From the NCBI RefSeq assembly GCF_036946125.1, contig NZ_JAQIJT010000001.1, forward strand, positions 124,001 to 188,000: 64,000 bases of DNA, written 5' to 3'. Shown here in pieces: positions 11,686 to 22,439 of the stretch. The stretch is from Sphingomonas adhaesiva. GTDB lineage: Bacteria; Pseudomonadota; Alphaproteobacteria; Sphingomonadales; Sphingomonadaceae. The first letter of the stretch is position 1; each line of letters begins with the position of its first letter. The translations under genes were made by a program, and so were the position numbers. Under the pieces are notes generated by a model that worked only from the letters and a program-made list of their open reading frames with translations, made no database searches and was not told the origin of the DNA.

Positions 11686-13072
11686 CGCCCCCGCCTCCCC
11701 CGCCGCCGCGCCGGCGCTGGCCGCCGGCCGAGCCGCCGCCGCCCGCCCCGTCGCTCGACAACTGGCCGGTGATGACCTGCATCCCCGCGGTCAGCCCGCC
11801 CGACGTGACTTCGGTCTGCGATCCGTCGGTGTCGCCGGTGGTGACCTGGATCGGCTTCGGCTTGCCGTCGTCGCCGACGACGTACACGGTCTGCGTCGCG
11901 CCGCGACCGACCTGCGCGGTACGCTCCGCGCCGCCGCCACGCCGCGGCCCGCGCGGGATGATCGATCCCGTGATCCCGCCCCCGCTCGCCCCGGTTCCGC
12001 TCGACGGCTTGAAGCGGAAGGCGGCGTTGGGGACGAGCAGCACGTTGCGCTTGTCCGCGGTCACGATGTCCGCGGTCGCGGTCATCCCGGGGCGCAGCTG
12101 GAGCGTCGGGTTGGAGACGCTGAGGTCCGCGGCATAGGACACCACCTGCCCCGTCGTCGCGGTGGCGCTGGTGCCGGTGGACGAGGAGGAGGCGGTCGCG
12201 TTGCTGACCGTCAGGTTCGACCCCAGGTCGACGCGGGTGATCGTCGCGGGGAAGGTCCGCCCGGGAAAGGCGTCGACGGTGAAGGTCGCCTTCTGCCCGT
12301 TGCGCACCTCGCCCACGTCCGCCTCGTCGATCGCGACCTCCAGCTTCATGCGGGTCAGGTCCTCGGCGATCACGAACAAGGTCGGCGTGTTGAACGACGC
12401 GGCCACGGTCTGACCGGGGTCGACCTGCCGCGCCAGCACCACGCCGTTGACCGGCGAGCGGATGATCGCGCGCGCCCGCTGCGTCTGCGACTGCGACAGC
12501 TGCGCGCGTGCCGCGGTGACGTTCGCCTCCGCCACCTTCAGCGCGGCGGTCGCGCGTTGCGCGTCGGCCTGCCCGGTCTGCAACTCGGTCTTCGACGGCA
12601 CGCGACCGTTCGACAGGCGGTATACCTCCTGCAACCGCGCCAGCTGCGCCTGCGTCTCCGCGACGGTCGCGCGCGCCTGGTTCACCTGCGCCTCGTTGGC
12701 GGCGAGCGTCGCCTGCCCTGCGCGGATCTGGTCGTCGATCTGCTCGGGATCGATCAGCGCCAGCGGCTGACCCGCGACCACGCGGTCGTTGACGTCGACC
12801 ACCACGCGCGTGACCAGCCCCGACAGCTGCGACCCCACCGTCACCTGATTGGTCGGCGCCAGCTTCCCCGTGGCGGACACGGTCACGGTCAGGTTGCCGC
12901 GCCGCGCCGGCGTGGTGGCATAGCGCACCTCGTCGCCGCCCCCCAGCACGCAGCGCGTCAGCACCAGCAGCAGCAGCACGCAGCCCGCCGCCACCAGTCC
13001 CCATTTGGCCCAGCGCCGCCAGGCCGGCTGCGGCTTCACCCCCAGGAAATCGTCGAGTGCGGTATCGGCCAT
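11675..13072 (-). CDS. MacA-type periplasmic adaptor (membrane fusion protein)
   Basis: The adaptor linking the inner-membrane ABC pump to the outer-membrane channel, 465 residues. One N-terminal transmembrane helix (about residues 24-41) precedes the lipoyl/barrel-sandwich half (GQLSGLV-like GSQLSGLVTRVVVDVNDRV). A coiled-coil hairpin rich in Ala/Gln runs about 115-195, followed by the second lipoyl half (IRSPVNGVVLARQVDPGQTV) and beta-barrel domains. The extreme C-terminus is a run of Gly with Arg, low-complexity and probably disordered. Its start shares bases with the stop of the outer-membrane factor gene. Confidence 0.92.
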   Translation of the reverse strand: MADTALDDFLGVKPQPAWRRWAKWGLVAAGCVLLLLVLTRCVLGGGDEVRYATTPARRGNLTVTVSATGKLAPTNQVTVGSQLSGLVTRVVVDVNDRVVAGQPLALIDPEQIDDQIRAGQATLAANEAQVNQARATVAETQAQLARLQEVYRLSNGRVPSKTELQTGQADAQRATAALKVAEANVTAARAQLSQSQTQRARAIIRSPVNGVVLARQVDPGQTVAASFNTPTLFVIAEDLTRMKLEVAIDEADVGEVRNGQKATFTVDAFPGRTFPATITRVDLGSNLTVSNATASSSSTGTSATATTGQVVSYAADLSVSNPTLQLRPGMTATADIVTADKRNVLLVPNAAFRFKPSSGTGASGGGITGSIIPRGPRRGGGAERTAQVGRGATQTVYVVGDDGKPKPIQVTTGDTDGSQTEVTSGGLTAGMQVITGQLSSDGAGGGGSAGGQRRRGGGGGGGGGQ

Positions 13073-14544
13073 CAGGGGGTTCCTGCGGGGGCGCTAGAGG
13101 GGGTGGAGGGCACGTCGGGCACGCGGGCGGCGTCCCATCCGCCGCCCAGCGCGCCGAACAGCTGGACCAGCGCGGTCGCGGCATCGGCGCGCGCCTGCGC
13201 CACGCCGTTGCGGGCCGACAGCGCCGCCGCCTCCTGCTGGCTCAGCGTCGTGAAATCGGTCAGCCCGCTGCGATACAGGCTGCGCGACAGCACCGCCGCG
13301 GCGTCCGCGGCATCGGCGGCGGTCGCCAGCGTCGCCTGACGCCGCTGCGCGGTGTCCAGCGCGACGATCGCATTCTCGACATCCTCCAGCGCGGTCAGCA
13401 CCGCCGCCTTGTACGCCGCCAGCGCGGCATCGGCGGCGGCGCGCTGTCCGCGCACCTGGCTGCGCAGCCGTCCGCCGTTGAAGATCGCCTGCGTCACCCC
13501 CGCGAACAGCCCCCCGGTCACGGTGTCGAGCAGCGTGCCGACGGTGCCGGCGCGCGTGTTGATGTTCCCGCTGATCGCCAGATTGGGATAGAGCGCCGCC
13601 TCCGCCACCCCGATCCGCGCGGTGGCGCCCGCCAGCTGGCGTTCCGCTGCGCGCACGTCGGGACGCTGGCGCAGCACGTCGGCGGGGATTCCCACGCCCT
13701 GCGCGGGCAGACCGGCGGGGATCGCGCGCACCGGCGCCATCAGCGGCTTCAGCGCGCCGGGCGCCTGCGCGGTCAGCACGCCCAGCCGCGACACCGCGGC
13801 GTTATATTGCTGCTCCAGCGTCGGGATCGACGCCGCGGTCTGCGCGCGCTGCACCCGCGCCTGCTCCTGATCGAGCGAGGAGACGAGTCCGGCCTGCACG
13901 CGAAAGCCCGCGATCTCCAGATTGTCGTCCTGCAACGTCAGGCTGGCGCGCGCATTGGCCAGCTGCGCCTGATACAGTCGCGCCAGCACATAATTGCGCG
14001 CCACCTCCTGCTCGACCGACAGCAGCGTCGTCGCATAGTCGAAGCCCGACGCCTGATAGTCCGCACGGCTCGCCTCGATCGTGCGGCGCACCTCGCCGAA
14101 CAGCCCCAGCTGATATTGCGCGCTGGCGCCCAGCGAGAAATTGTTGGCCCCGCCCCCACCGACGTTCTGGACGGTGCCGTCGGGCAGGGTGATCGTCTGG
14201 CCCCCGCCGGCCAGCGTCTCGGACCGGCTGTACCCGGCCGTACCGCTGACGCTGGGCAGCAGATCGGCGCGGCTCTGCACCAGCGCCTCGCGCGCCTGCC
14301 GAAGCCGCGCCACCGCCTGCGCCACGTCCAGGTTGGCGCTGGCCGCCTGTTCGACCAACTGCCCCAGCACCGGATCGTCGAAGCGGTTCCACCACCGCGT
14401 CAGATCCTCGCGCGTGGGCGCGGCGGGGACGGAGAAGGCCGCGGGCACCCCCAGCCCGGCGGGCGTCTGCGGACGATAGTCCGGCCCCACGCTGCACCCC
14501 GCGACGCCGAGCGACAGGAGGGGGACGAGGTGACGCAACCGCAT
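13072..14544 (-). CDS. NodT/TolC-type outer-membrane efflux lipoprotein
   Basis: The outer-membrane channel of the exporter, 490 residues. It has a short lipoprotein signal with lipobox VAGC (Cys17) and then GPDYRP, the classic start of mature NodT/OprM proteins. Two repeated outer-membrane efflux domains follow, with long Ala/Gln/Arg-rich helices (for example ANLDVAQAVARLRQAREAL and LTALEDVENA). The ATG at 14544 is chosen because it starts exactly at the signal peptide; an upstream ATG at 14556 would add only four residues. It is first in the macA-ATPase-permease operon and overlaps macA. Confidence 0.92.
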   Translation of the reverse strand: MRLRHLVPLLSLGVAGCSVGPDYRPQTPAGLGVPAAFSVPAAPTREDLTRWWNRFDDPVLGQLVEQAASANLDVAQAVARLRQAREALVQSRADLLPSVSGTAGYSRSETLAGGGQTITLPDGTVQNVGGGGANNFSLGASAQYQLGLFGEVRRTIEASRADYQASGFDYATTLLSVEQEVARNYVLARLYQAQLANARASLTLQDDNLEIAGFRVQAGLVSSLDQEQARVQRAQTAASIPTLEQQYNAAVSRLGVLTAQAPGALKPLMAPVRAIPAGLPAQGVGIPADVLRQRPDVRAAERQLAGATARIGVAEAALYPNLAISGNINTRAGTVGTLLDTVTGGLFAGVTQAIFNGGRLRSQVRGQRAAADAALAAYKAAVLTALEDVENAIVALDTAQRRQATLATAADAADAAAVLSRSLYRSGLTDFTTLSQQEAAALSARNGVAQARADAATALVQLFGALGGGWDAARVPDVPSTPSSAPAGTP

Positions 14545-14686
14545 GCCGCCGTGCATGAAGCGCGATGCCGGGCGCGTAAAGGCCGAAACTGTCGCGATAT
14601 GTCGCGGGAAGTGCGGGGTGGCAGGTCGCAACAGGCACGGCGCTGGCCAGCGCCGGCGTCCCGACGGCTCTCCTGCCACCAGCACC

Positions 14687-14770
14687 CGTCACCCCGGGCT
14701 TGACCCGGGGTCCCGCTCTTTCTGCCACGTCGGAAGAACAGCGGGACCCCGGATCAGGTCCGGGGTGACG
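14687..14770. repeat. palindromic repeat, CGTCACCCCGGGCTTGACC family, copy 3
   Basis: CGTCACCCCGGGCTTGACCC pairs with GGATCAGGTCCGGGGTGACG, and an inner GGGTCCCGCT with AGCGGGACCC. It lies in the 300-bp gap between the outer-membrane factor gene start and the end of pccA. The rest of that gap shows no gene; it should hold the promoter of the exporter operon. Confidence 0.9.
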
Positions 14771-14845
14771 GTGTGGGCAAGCGCCCCCAAAGGCGGACCG
14801 GAGCGCCGCGCATCGAAGCGATGCACGCCCCCCCGCCCGCCCCGC

Positions 14846-16855
<2,010 letters not shown>

Positions 16856-16875
16856 TCGTCTCTCCCCTTGTCGCG

Positions 16876-17136
16876 TCATGCTGCGCGTGGTGCCGGTGCG
16901 CCGCGGAGCAGGCCCTCGGTACTGAGGTCCTCGTCCACGTCCGGCCAATGAATGCCGTAACCCGCGCCGGCCTTCTCCCAATGCGACCGCTGCTCGGGCG
17001 TCGCGTTCATCAGTCGCGGATACCAGGCGAGCGGGGCAGAGATCGTCCGCCCATCCATCAGGTCGACGATCAGGCTCGCCTCGTCGAAGCGTACATCAAG
17101 GACGCGCTCATCGCTGATCCTAGCCGAAATATTCAT
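16876..17136 (-). CDS. DUF2442 family protein
   Basis: An 86-residue protein with the DUF2442 pattern: VLDVRFDEASLIVDLMDGRTISAPLAWYPRL, then TPEQRSHWEKAGAGYGIHWPDVDEDLSTEGLL. Such proteins bind no known cofactor, and many are encoded beside DUF4160 or other small proteins. Here its start lies 17 bp inside the end of the DUF4160 gene, so the two are translated together. The pair is wedged between bioB and pccA. By analogy with other small overlapping gene pairs it could be the antitoxin-like partner, but that is inference. Confidence 0.85.
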   Translation of the reverse strand: MNISARISDERVLDVRFDEASLIVDLMDGRTISAPLAWYPRLMNATPEQRSHWEKAGAGYGIHWPDVDEDLSTEGLLRGAPAPRAA

Positions 17137-17353
17137 GCCACGCCTCCAGAAGCGTTTCGCGATGCTCCGCGACCATATCGAGAATGCCATTGATCTCGTG
17201 CGCTCGGAACCCGCGGCTCTTGGCGACCTCCACCGGCTCCAGCCACACCTTGATCGTCGCCTCGCCGCGGTCGACGTGCACGTGCGGCGGCTCATGGGGC
17301 TCGTGACTGTAGAAGTAGAAACGAAACGCTTCGATCCGCAGCACCGTCGGCAT
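17120..17353 (-). CDS. DUF4160 family protein
   Basis: A 77-residue protein with the DUF4160 signature: [27 protein letters not shown], a His-rich turn, then GEATIKVWLEPVEVAKSRGF and a helical end around HRETLLEAWHEYF. The clustered His and Glu residues (His17, His20, His24, His26) could bind metal, but no activity is established that I can name. Its ATG overlaps the TAA of bioB and its end overlaps the DUF2442 gene, so it is embedded in the propionate operon. Function unknown. Confidence 0.85.
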   Translation of the reverse strand: MPTVLRIEAFRFYFYSHEPHEPPHVHVDRGEATIKVWLEPVEVAKSRGFRAHEINGILDMVAEHRETLLEAWHEYFG

Positions 17354-18363
17354 TATTCCGCCGCCTCGCACACCCGCGCGCGCATCGGCTCCTCCGCCTG
17401 CATCGCGCGCACGCCCAGCTTCGCGAACAGCGCCGCGTCCGCGCTGTCGCCGCGGTTGCCCGCGGTCAGCAGCTTGTCGCCGGTGAAGATCGAGTTCGCT
17501 CCCGCCATGAAGCAAAGCGCCTGCGTCGCCTCCGACATGCTCTCGCGCCCCGCCGACAGCCGCACCATGCTCAGCGGCATCGCGATGCGCGCGACCGCCA
17601 CCGTCCGCACGAACTCGATGTCGTCGATCTTGGCGAGCGGCGTGTCGGCCAGCATGTCGCCCAGCACCGTGCCCTTCACCGGCACCAGCGCATTGACCGG
17701 CACGCTCTCGGGATGACGCGGCAGCGTGGCGAGCGCGTGGACGAAGCCGACGCGGTCGTCGCGCGTCTCGCCCATGCCGACGATCCCGCCGCAGCACACG
17801 TTGATCCCGGCCTGCCGCACGTTCTCCAGCGTCTCCAGCCGCTCGCCGAAGGTGCGCGTCGTGATGACCTCGCCATACCGCTCGGGCGAGGTGTCGATAT
17901 TGTGGTTGTAGTAATCGAGCCCCGCCGCGCTCAGCCGCTGCGCCTGTGCCGGCGTCAGCATCCCCAGCGTCATGCAGGTTTCCATCCCCATGCCGCGCAC
18001 GCCCTCGATCATCTGGACGATCGCGTCCATGTCGCGGTCCTTGGGGTTGCGCCACGCCGCCCCCATGCAGAAGCGCTGCGAGCCGGCGTCCTTCGCCTCC
18101 GCCGCGCGCTGGAGCACCGCCTGCACGTCCATCAGCTTCGTCGCCTTGACCCCGCTGTCCGCCGCGACCGATTGCGAGCAATAGCCGCAATCCTCCGGGC
18201 AGCCGCCGGTCTTGATCGACAGCAGGGTGCACAATTGCACCTCGCCCGCGGCATGATGCGCGCGATGCACCGTCTGCGCGCGGTACATCAATTCGTCGAA
18301 CGACAGGTCGAAGAGGTCCGCGATCTCTTCCCGGGTCCAGTCGTTGCGCGTCACGGTCGTCAT
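17353..18363 (-). CDS. bioB: biotin synthase
   Basis: A radical SAM enzyme that inserts sulfur into dethiobiotin to make biotin. The 336-residue protein has the CxxxCxxC cluster motif CPEDCGYC (Cys55, Cys59, Cys62), [17 protein letters not shown] upstream, the second-cluster cysteine region ([21 protein letters not shown]) and [16 protein letters not shown] near the C-terminus. No other biotin genes are nearby. Its place between mutase and pccA suggests biotin supply is coupled to demand for the biotin-dependent carboxylase. The start overlaps the mutase stop by 4 bp. Confidence 0.96.
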   Translation of the reverse strand: MTTVTRNDWTREEIADLFDLSFDELMYRAQTVHRAHHAAGEVQLCTLLSIKTGGCPEDCGYCSQSVAADSGVKATKLMDVQAVLQRAAEAKDAGSQRFCMGAAWRNPKDRDMDAIVQMIEGVRGMGMETCMTLGMLTPAQAQRLSAAGLDYYNHNIDTSPERYGEVITTRTFGERLETLENVRQAGINVCCGGIVGMGETRDDRVGFVHALATLPRHPESVPVNALVPVKGTVLGDMLADTPLAKIDDIEFVRTVAVARIAMPLSMVRLSAGRESMSEATQALCFMAGANSIFTGDKLLTAGNRGDSADAALFAKLGVRAMQAEEPMRARVCEAAE

Positions 18364-20579
18364 TCTGCGGCTTCCTCCTGCGGGGGCATGTTGTGCCCGA
18401 GCAGGCGTAGCACTTCTTCCGCCGCCGCGATCAGGTTCGTACCGGGTCCGAAGATCGCCTGCACGCCGGCGTCACGCAGCGCCTGATAGTCCTGCGCCGG
18501 GATCACGCCCCCCGCGATCACCTTGATGTCGGGGCGCCCCGCATCGGCCAGATGCCCGATCAGCTCGGGGATCAGCGTCTTGTGCCCCGCCGCCAGGCTG
18601 GACGCGCCGACGACGTCGACGTCCTTGGCCAGCGCCAGCTCGGCGGCTTCCTTCGGCGTCTGGAACAGCGGGCCGGGCACGATCTCGAACCCCAGATCGC
18701 CGAACATCGACGACACCAGATTGGCGCCGCGGTCGTGGCCGTCCTGCCCCATCTTCGCGACCAGCATCCGCGGTTTGCGCCCCAGCCGGCGCTCGGTCGC
18801 CGCCACGCCGTCCTCCAGCCGGGCCCAGCGCGCATCCTCGGCATAGGCGCCGCCATAGATGCCCTTCACTGGCGTCGGCTGCGTGCCGAAGCGGCCGAAG
18901 ACGTCCTCCATCGCGCTGGAAATCTCGCCCAGCGTCGCGCGGTGCCGCGCCGCCTCGACCGCCAGCGCCAGCAGGTTGCCGTCGCCCTTCGCGCCCTCGC
19001 GCAAGGCGTCGAGCGCGGCGCGGCAGGCGTCCTCGTCGCGCTCCGCCTTCGTCTTCTGGATGCGGCGGATCTGCGCCTCGCGCACCGCGTGGTTGTCGAC
19101 GTCCAGGATCTCGATCGGATCCTCGTTATCCTTGCGATACTTGTTGACGCCGACGATCACGTCCTCGCCGCGATCGACGCGTGCCGCGCGCGCGGCGGAG
19201 GCCTCCTCGATCATCGCCTTGGGCCAGCCCGCGGCGACCGCCTTGGCCATGCCGCCCTCGCGCTCGACGCGCTCGATGATCTCCCACGCCTCATCGACCA
19301 GCCGCTTCGTCAGTGCCTCGATATAATAGCTGCCGCCCAGCGGATCGACGACGTTGCACATGCCGGTTTCCTCCTGGATCACCAGCTGCGTGTTGCGCGC
19401 GATCCGGGCGGAGAAGTCGGTGGGGAGCGCGATCGCCTCGTCCAGCGCGTTGGTGTGGAGCGACTGCGTACCCCCCAGCATCGCCGCCATCGCCTCGATC
19501 GTGGTGCGCATGACGTTGTTGTACGGGTCCTGCTCGGTCAGCGACACGCCGCTGGTCTGGCAGTGGGTGCGCAGCATCTTGCTGCGCTCGTCCTTCGCGC
19601 CCAGCTGCGTCATGACGCGGTGCCACAAGACGCGCGCGGCGCGCAGCTTGGCGATTTCCATGAAGAAGTTCATGCCGATCGCGAAGAAGAACGACAGCCG
19701 CCCGGCGAACCTGTCGATGTCGAGGCCGCTCGCGACGCCGTACTTCACATATTCCATGCCGTCGGCGATGGTGAAGGCCAGCTCCTGCACCTGCGTCGCG
19801 CCCGCCTCCTGCATGTGATAGCCGGAGATGGAGATGGAATTGAACTTCGGCATCTCGCGGCTGGTATAGCCGAAGATGTCGCTGATGATCCGCATGCTGG
19901 GTTCGGGCGGGTAGATATAGGTGTTGCGGACCATGAACTCCTTCAGGATGTCGTTCTGGATGGTCCCGTCGAGCAGGCGGCGCTCGACCCCCTGCTCCTC
20001 GCCGGCGACGATGAAGAAGGCGAGGATCGGGATCACCGCGCCGTTCATCGTCATGCTGACCGACATCTGATCGAGCGGGATGCCGTCGAACAGGATCTTC
20101 ATGTCCTCGACGCTGTCGATCGCCACGCCCGCCTTGCCGACGTCGCCGGTCACGCGCGGATGGTCGCTGTCATAGCCGCGGTGCGTCGCCAGATCGAACG
20201 CGACCGACAGCCCCTTCTGCCCCGCCTTCAGGTTGCGGTGGTAGAAAGCGTTCGATTCCTCCGCGGTGGAGAAGCCGGCGTACTGGCGGATCGTCCACGG
20301 CCGCCCCGCATACATCGACGCGCGCACCCCGCGCGTGAACGGCGCGAACCCCGGCAGCCCCGGCTCCCAGTCGCCGACGTCCTCCGCGGTGTAGAGCGGC
20401 TTGACGTCGATCCCCTCCGGCGTGCGCCAGGTCAGGTCCTTGCCCTTCACCTCCTTCGCCGCCGCTGCGGACCACACGTCCAGCGTCGGGGAGGGCGCCG
20501 CGGGGGCCGGCGACGAAGAGGGCTTGGGCGCCGCGCCGCTGTCCTCGCCGGTGTTGGTTTCGATCGTCGGGTCGGTCAT
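18360..20579 (-). CDS. scpA: methylmalonyl-CoA mutase (adenosylcobalamin-dependent)
   Basis: It converts (R)-methylmalonyl-CoA to succinyl-CoA. The 739-residue single chain has an N-terminal TIM barrel ([43 protein letters not shown] is in the substrate region) and a C-terminal cobalamin domain with the B12-ligand motif DGHDRG (about 613-618, His615) and the GG of [15 protein letters not shown] at 20579 is favoured by AGGTGA at the right spacing; an in-frame GTG three codons upstream lies within that site. The first about 30 residues are low-complexity (Pro, Ala, Ser). The epimerase for its substrate is encoded upstream. Confidence 0.95.
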   Translation of the reverse strand: MTDPTIETNTGEDSGAAPKPSSSPAPAAPSPTLDVWSAAAAKEVKGKDLTWRTPEGIDVKPLYTAEDVGDWEPGLPGFAPFTRGVRASMYAGRPWTIRQYAGFSTAEESNAFYHRNLKAGQKGLSVAFDLATHRGYDSDHPRVTGDVGKAGVAIDSVEDMKILFDGIPLDQMSVSMTMNGAVIPILAFFIVAGEEQGVERRLLDGTIQNDILKEFMVRNTYIYPPEPSMRIISDIFGYTSREMPKFNSISISGYHMQEAGATQVQELAFTIADGMEYVKYGVASGLDIDRFAGRLSFFFAIGMNFFMEIAKLRAARVLWHRVMTQLGAKDERSKMLRTHCQTSGVSLTEQDPYNNVMRTTIEAMAAMLGGTQSLHTNALDEAIALPTDFSARIARNTQLVIQEETGMCNVVDPLGGSYYIEALTKRLVDEAWEIIERVEREGGMAKAVAAGWPKAMIEEASAARAARVDRGEDVIVGVNKYRKDNEDPIEILDVDNHAVREAQIRRIQKTKAERDEDACRAALDALREGAKGDGNLLALAVEAARHRATLGEISSAMEDVFGRFGTQPTPVKGIYGGAYAEDARWARLEDGVAATERRLGRKPRMLVAKMGQDGHDRGANLVSSMFGDLGFEIVPGPLFQTPKEAAELALAKDVDVVGASSLAAGHKTLIPELIGHLADAGRPDIKVIAGGVIPAQDYQALRDAGVQAIFGPGTNLIAAAEEVLRLLGHNMPPQEEAAE

Positions 20580-20596
20580 GTCATTCACCTGAAAGC

Positions 20597-20670
20597 CGTT
20601 CGTGCTGAGCGAAGTCTAAGCACGGCCGCACCGCTGCCGCCTGGCCTTCGACTTCGCTCAGGCCGAACGG
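20597..20670. repeat. inverted repeat CCGTTCGTGCTGAGCGAAGTC
   Basis: CCGTTCGTGCTGAGCGAAGT at one end and ACTTCGCTCAGGCCGAACGG at the other form a hairpin between the enoyl-CoA hydratase and mutase genes. A single copy of this family is seen here. Confidence 0.8.
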
Positions 20671-20673
20671 AGG

Positions 20674-21462
20674 TTAGGCCCCCTTGAACACCGGCTTGCG
20701 CTTCTCCAGGAAGCTGCGCCCACCCTCGCGCGCGTCCTGCGTACCGCCGGCGATCCGCTGCCCCTCGGCCTCGGCGCGCAGCACCTCGTCGAGGGTGCCG
20801 TCCAGCGCGGTCATGATGTTGCGGCGCATCGTCGCCAGCGCGACGGTCGGCCCCGCCGCCAGCTTCGTGGCGAGCGCCAGCGCCTCGTCCTGCAACGCGG
20901 CATCGTCGACCGCCTTGTAGATCAGCCCCCATTGCTCCGCCTGATCCGCGCCGATCCGCTCGCCCAGCATCATCATCTGCGTCGCGCGCGCCTTGCCGAT
21001 CGCCTTGGTCAGCAGCCACGTCGAGCCGCCGTCCGGCACCAGCCCGATGTTGACGAACGCCTGGAGGAAATAGGCCGAGCGCCCGGCGAAGACGAAATCG
21101 CCGGCCAGTCCGATCGAGCAGCCCACGCCCGCCGCCGGTCCGTTCACCGCGGTGACGACCGGCACCGGCAGCCGCATGATCTGACTGAGCGCGGGATTGT
21201 AATGGTTCATCAGCGCGCGGTGGCTGACGTCGCCCCCGCTGACCGCACTGTCACCGCCGCGCGCCTGAAGATCGGCCCCCGAGCAGAACGCCCGCCCTGC
21301 CCCGGTGATCAGCACCGCGCGCGCACCGTCAAGATTGTAGAGCGCGACCGACAGGTCGTCCGCCATCTGGAGCGAGGCGGCATTGAGCCGCTCGGGCCGG
21401 TTGAGCGTGACGACCAGGACGTCGCCCTTCTTCTCGGTCAGGATCGTTTCATATTCAGCCAT
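20674..21462 (-). CDS. enoyl-CoA hydratase/isomerase family protein (PaaG-like)
   Basis: A 262-residue crotonase-fold protein. It has LNRPERLNA, the oxyanion-hole segments AFCSGADL and NGPAAGVGCSIGLAGDFVFA, and GLVPDGGSTWLL. The Asp in VPDGG and the overall pattern resemble PaaG-type isomerases more than classical hydratases, which have two catalytic Glu. It sits in the propionate operon between epimerase and mutase, so it probably feeds branched or odd-chain acyl-CoA degradation into propionyl-CoA. The specific substrate is not deducible. Confidence 0.88.
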   Translation of the reverse strand: MAEYETILTEKKGDVLVVTLNRPERLNAASLQMADDLSVALYNLDGARAVLITGAGRAFCSGADLQARGGDSAVSGGDVSHRALMNHYNPALSQIMRLPVPVVTAVNGPAAGVGCSIGLAGDFVFAGRSAYFLQAFVNIGLVPDGGSTWLLTKAIGKARATQMMMLGERIGADQAEQWGLIYKAVDDAALQDEALALATKLAAGPTVALATMRRNIMTALDGTLDEVLRAEAEGQRIAGGTQDAREGGRSFLEKRKPVFKGA

Positions 21463-21482
21463 GGCTTATTCCTCTCTCCTGC

Positions 21483-21591
21483 CCGTTCGTGTCGAGTAGA
21501 GACCGAGCTTGTCGAGGGCTCGTATCGAGACGCCTCGCCCATTCTCGATACGCTGTCTCGACGATGCTCGACAGCTACTCGACGCGAACGG
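21483..21591. repeat. inverted repeat CCGTTCGTGTCGAGTAG
   Basis: CCGTTCGTGTCGAGTAG is mirrored as CTACTCGACGCGAACGG about 75 bp away, with further internal pairing (GTATCGAGACGC/ATTCTCGATACGC). It lies between the epimerase and enoyl-CoA hydratase genes. Together with the repeats at 20597 and 22354 it means three different hairpin families punctuate this one operon. Confidence 0.85.
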
Positions 21592-21606
21592 ATCATTGTC
21601 CGCGCT

Positions 21607-22026
21607 TCAATGCGCGCCCTTCGGCTCTTCCATCAATTCTACCAGCATCCCCCCGACATCCTTCGGGTGGACGAAGACGATCGGCGTGCCATGCGCCCCG
21701 ATCCGCGGCTCCCCCAGCACGGTTGCGCCGTTCGCCGTCAGATGCGCCACCGCCGCATGGATGTCGGGCACCTCGAAGCAGACGTGATGCTGCCCGCCCG
21801 CCGGGTTCTTCTTCAGATAGCCTGCGATCGGCGACGTTTCGTCATACGGCTCAATCAACTCGATCTGCGTATTGGGCGCGTCGATGAAGCACACCTTCAC
21901 CCCCTGCGCCGGCAGGTCGAACGGCTCCCCGATCGCGTCGGCGCCCAGCAGCGTGCGATAGGTCTCGATCGACTTGGCGATCGACGGCGTCGCGACGCCG
22001 ACATGGTTGAGGCGGCCGAGGTTCAT
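21607..22026 (-). CDS. mce: methylmalonyl-CoA epimerase
   Basis: It interconverts (S)- and (R)-methylmalonyl-CoA. The 139-residue protein has the glyoxalase/vicinal-oxygen-chelate fold with metal ligands suggested by NHVGVA (His8), GGQHHVCFEV and MLVELMEE, and the family-typical QIELIEP and GEPRIGAHGTPIVFVHPKD. The ATG at 22026 is preceded by GGATGGAG. It overlaps the end of the GIY-YIG gene by 4 bp, so their translation is coupled. It provides the correct isomer for the mutase. Confidence 0.95.
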   Translation of the reverse strand: MNLGRLNHVGVATPSIAKSIETYRTLLGADAIGEPFDLPAQGVKVCFIDAPNTQIELIEPYDETSPIAGYLKKNPAGGQHHVCFEVPDIHAAVAHLTANGATVLGEPRIGAHGTPIVFVHPKDVGGMLVELMEEPKGAH

Positions 22027-22340
22027 GCGCTTGCTCCATCCGTTCCGACCTGCCCGACGATCGCCGGATACAGGTCGCGCCAGTGCGGGTTTGCCGCCTC
22101 GATCAATGCGATTTTCCGCGCACGCGAGCCCGCCTTGATCTGCTTTTCGCGACCGATCGCCGCGTCCATCGTGTCGGCCATGTCGAACCACACCAGCGTC
22201 TTGCAGCCATATCGCCTGGTGAAACCCTCGACGGCGCCGTCACGATGTTGCGCCACGCGCCGGATCAGGTCCGAGGTGACGCCCGCATAGAGCGTCCCGT
22301 TGCGCCTGCTCGCCATCATGTACACCGCCGGCTGCTTCAC
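22023..22340 (-). CDS. GIY-YIG domain protein (YhbQ-like)
   Basis: A 105-residue stand-alone GIY-YIG nuclease-fold domain. The motif pair reads VYMMASRRNGTLYAGVT (GIY and YIG equivalents VYM/YAG), then the conserved Arg in DLIRRVAQH and Glu in GREKQIK. Such small proteins are widespread in proteobacteria and are thought to act on DNA, with unclear physiological roles. It is overlapped by the epimerase gene and lies between pccB and mce, an unexpected place for a nuclease. Its own start follows a palindromic repeat. Confidence 0.9.
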   Translation of the reverse strand: MKQPAVYMMASRRNGTLYAGVTSDLIRRVAQHRDGAVEGFTRRYGCKTLVWFDMADTMDAAIGREKQIKAGSRARKIALIEAANPHWRDLYPAIVGQVGTDGASA

Positions 22341-22353
22341 CTCAGCATTCCTT

Positions 22354-22429
22354 CGTCATTGCGAGCGCAGCGACGCAATCCAGGGTCACGAGCGCCACGC
22401 TGGATTGCTTCGCTGCGCTCGCAATGACG
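22354..22429. repeat. palindromic repeat, ATTGCGAGCGCAGCGA family, copy 2
   Basis: CGTCATTGCGAGCGCAGCGA and TTCGCTGCGCTCGCAATGAC form the arms, with GCAATCCAGG/CTGGATTGC continuing the stem. It separates pccB from the GIY-YIG gene. Confidence 0.9.
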
Positions 22430-22439
22430 ACCATCGAGC

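Noticed and set aside
16876..17295. A longer, 139-codon version of the DUF2442 protein
   Set aside because: The extra N-terminal residues are Arg/Ser-rich and overlap the DUF4160 gene in another frame. The internal ATG at 17136 starts exactly at the conserved domain.
18552..20687. A 711-codon plus-strand frame opposite the mutase
   Set aside because: Shadow of the mutase gene; no domain and no credible start.
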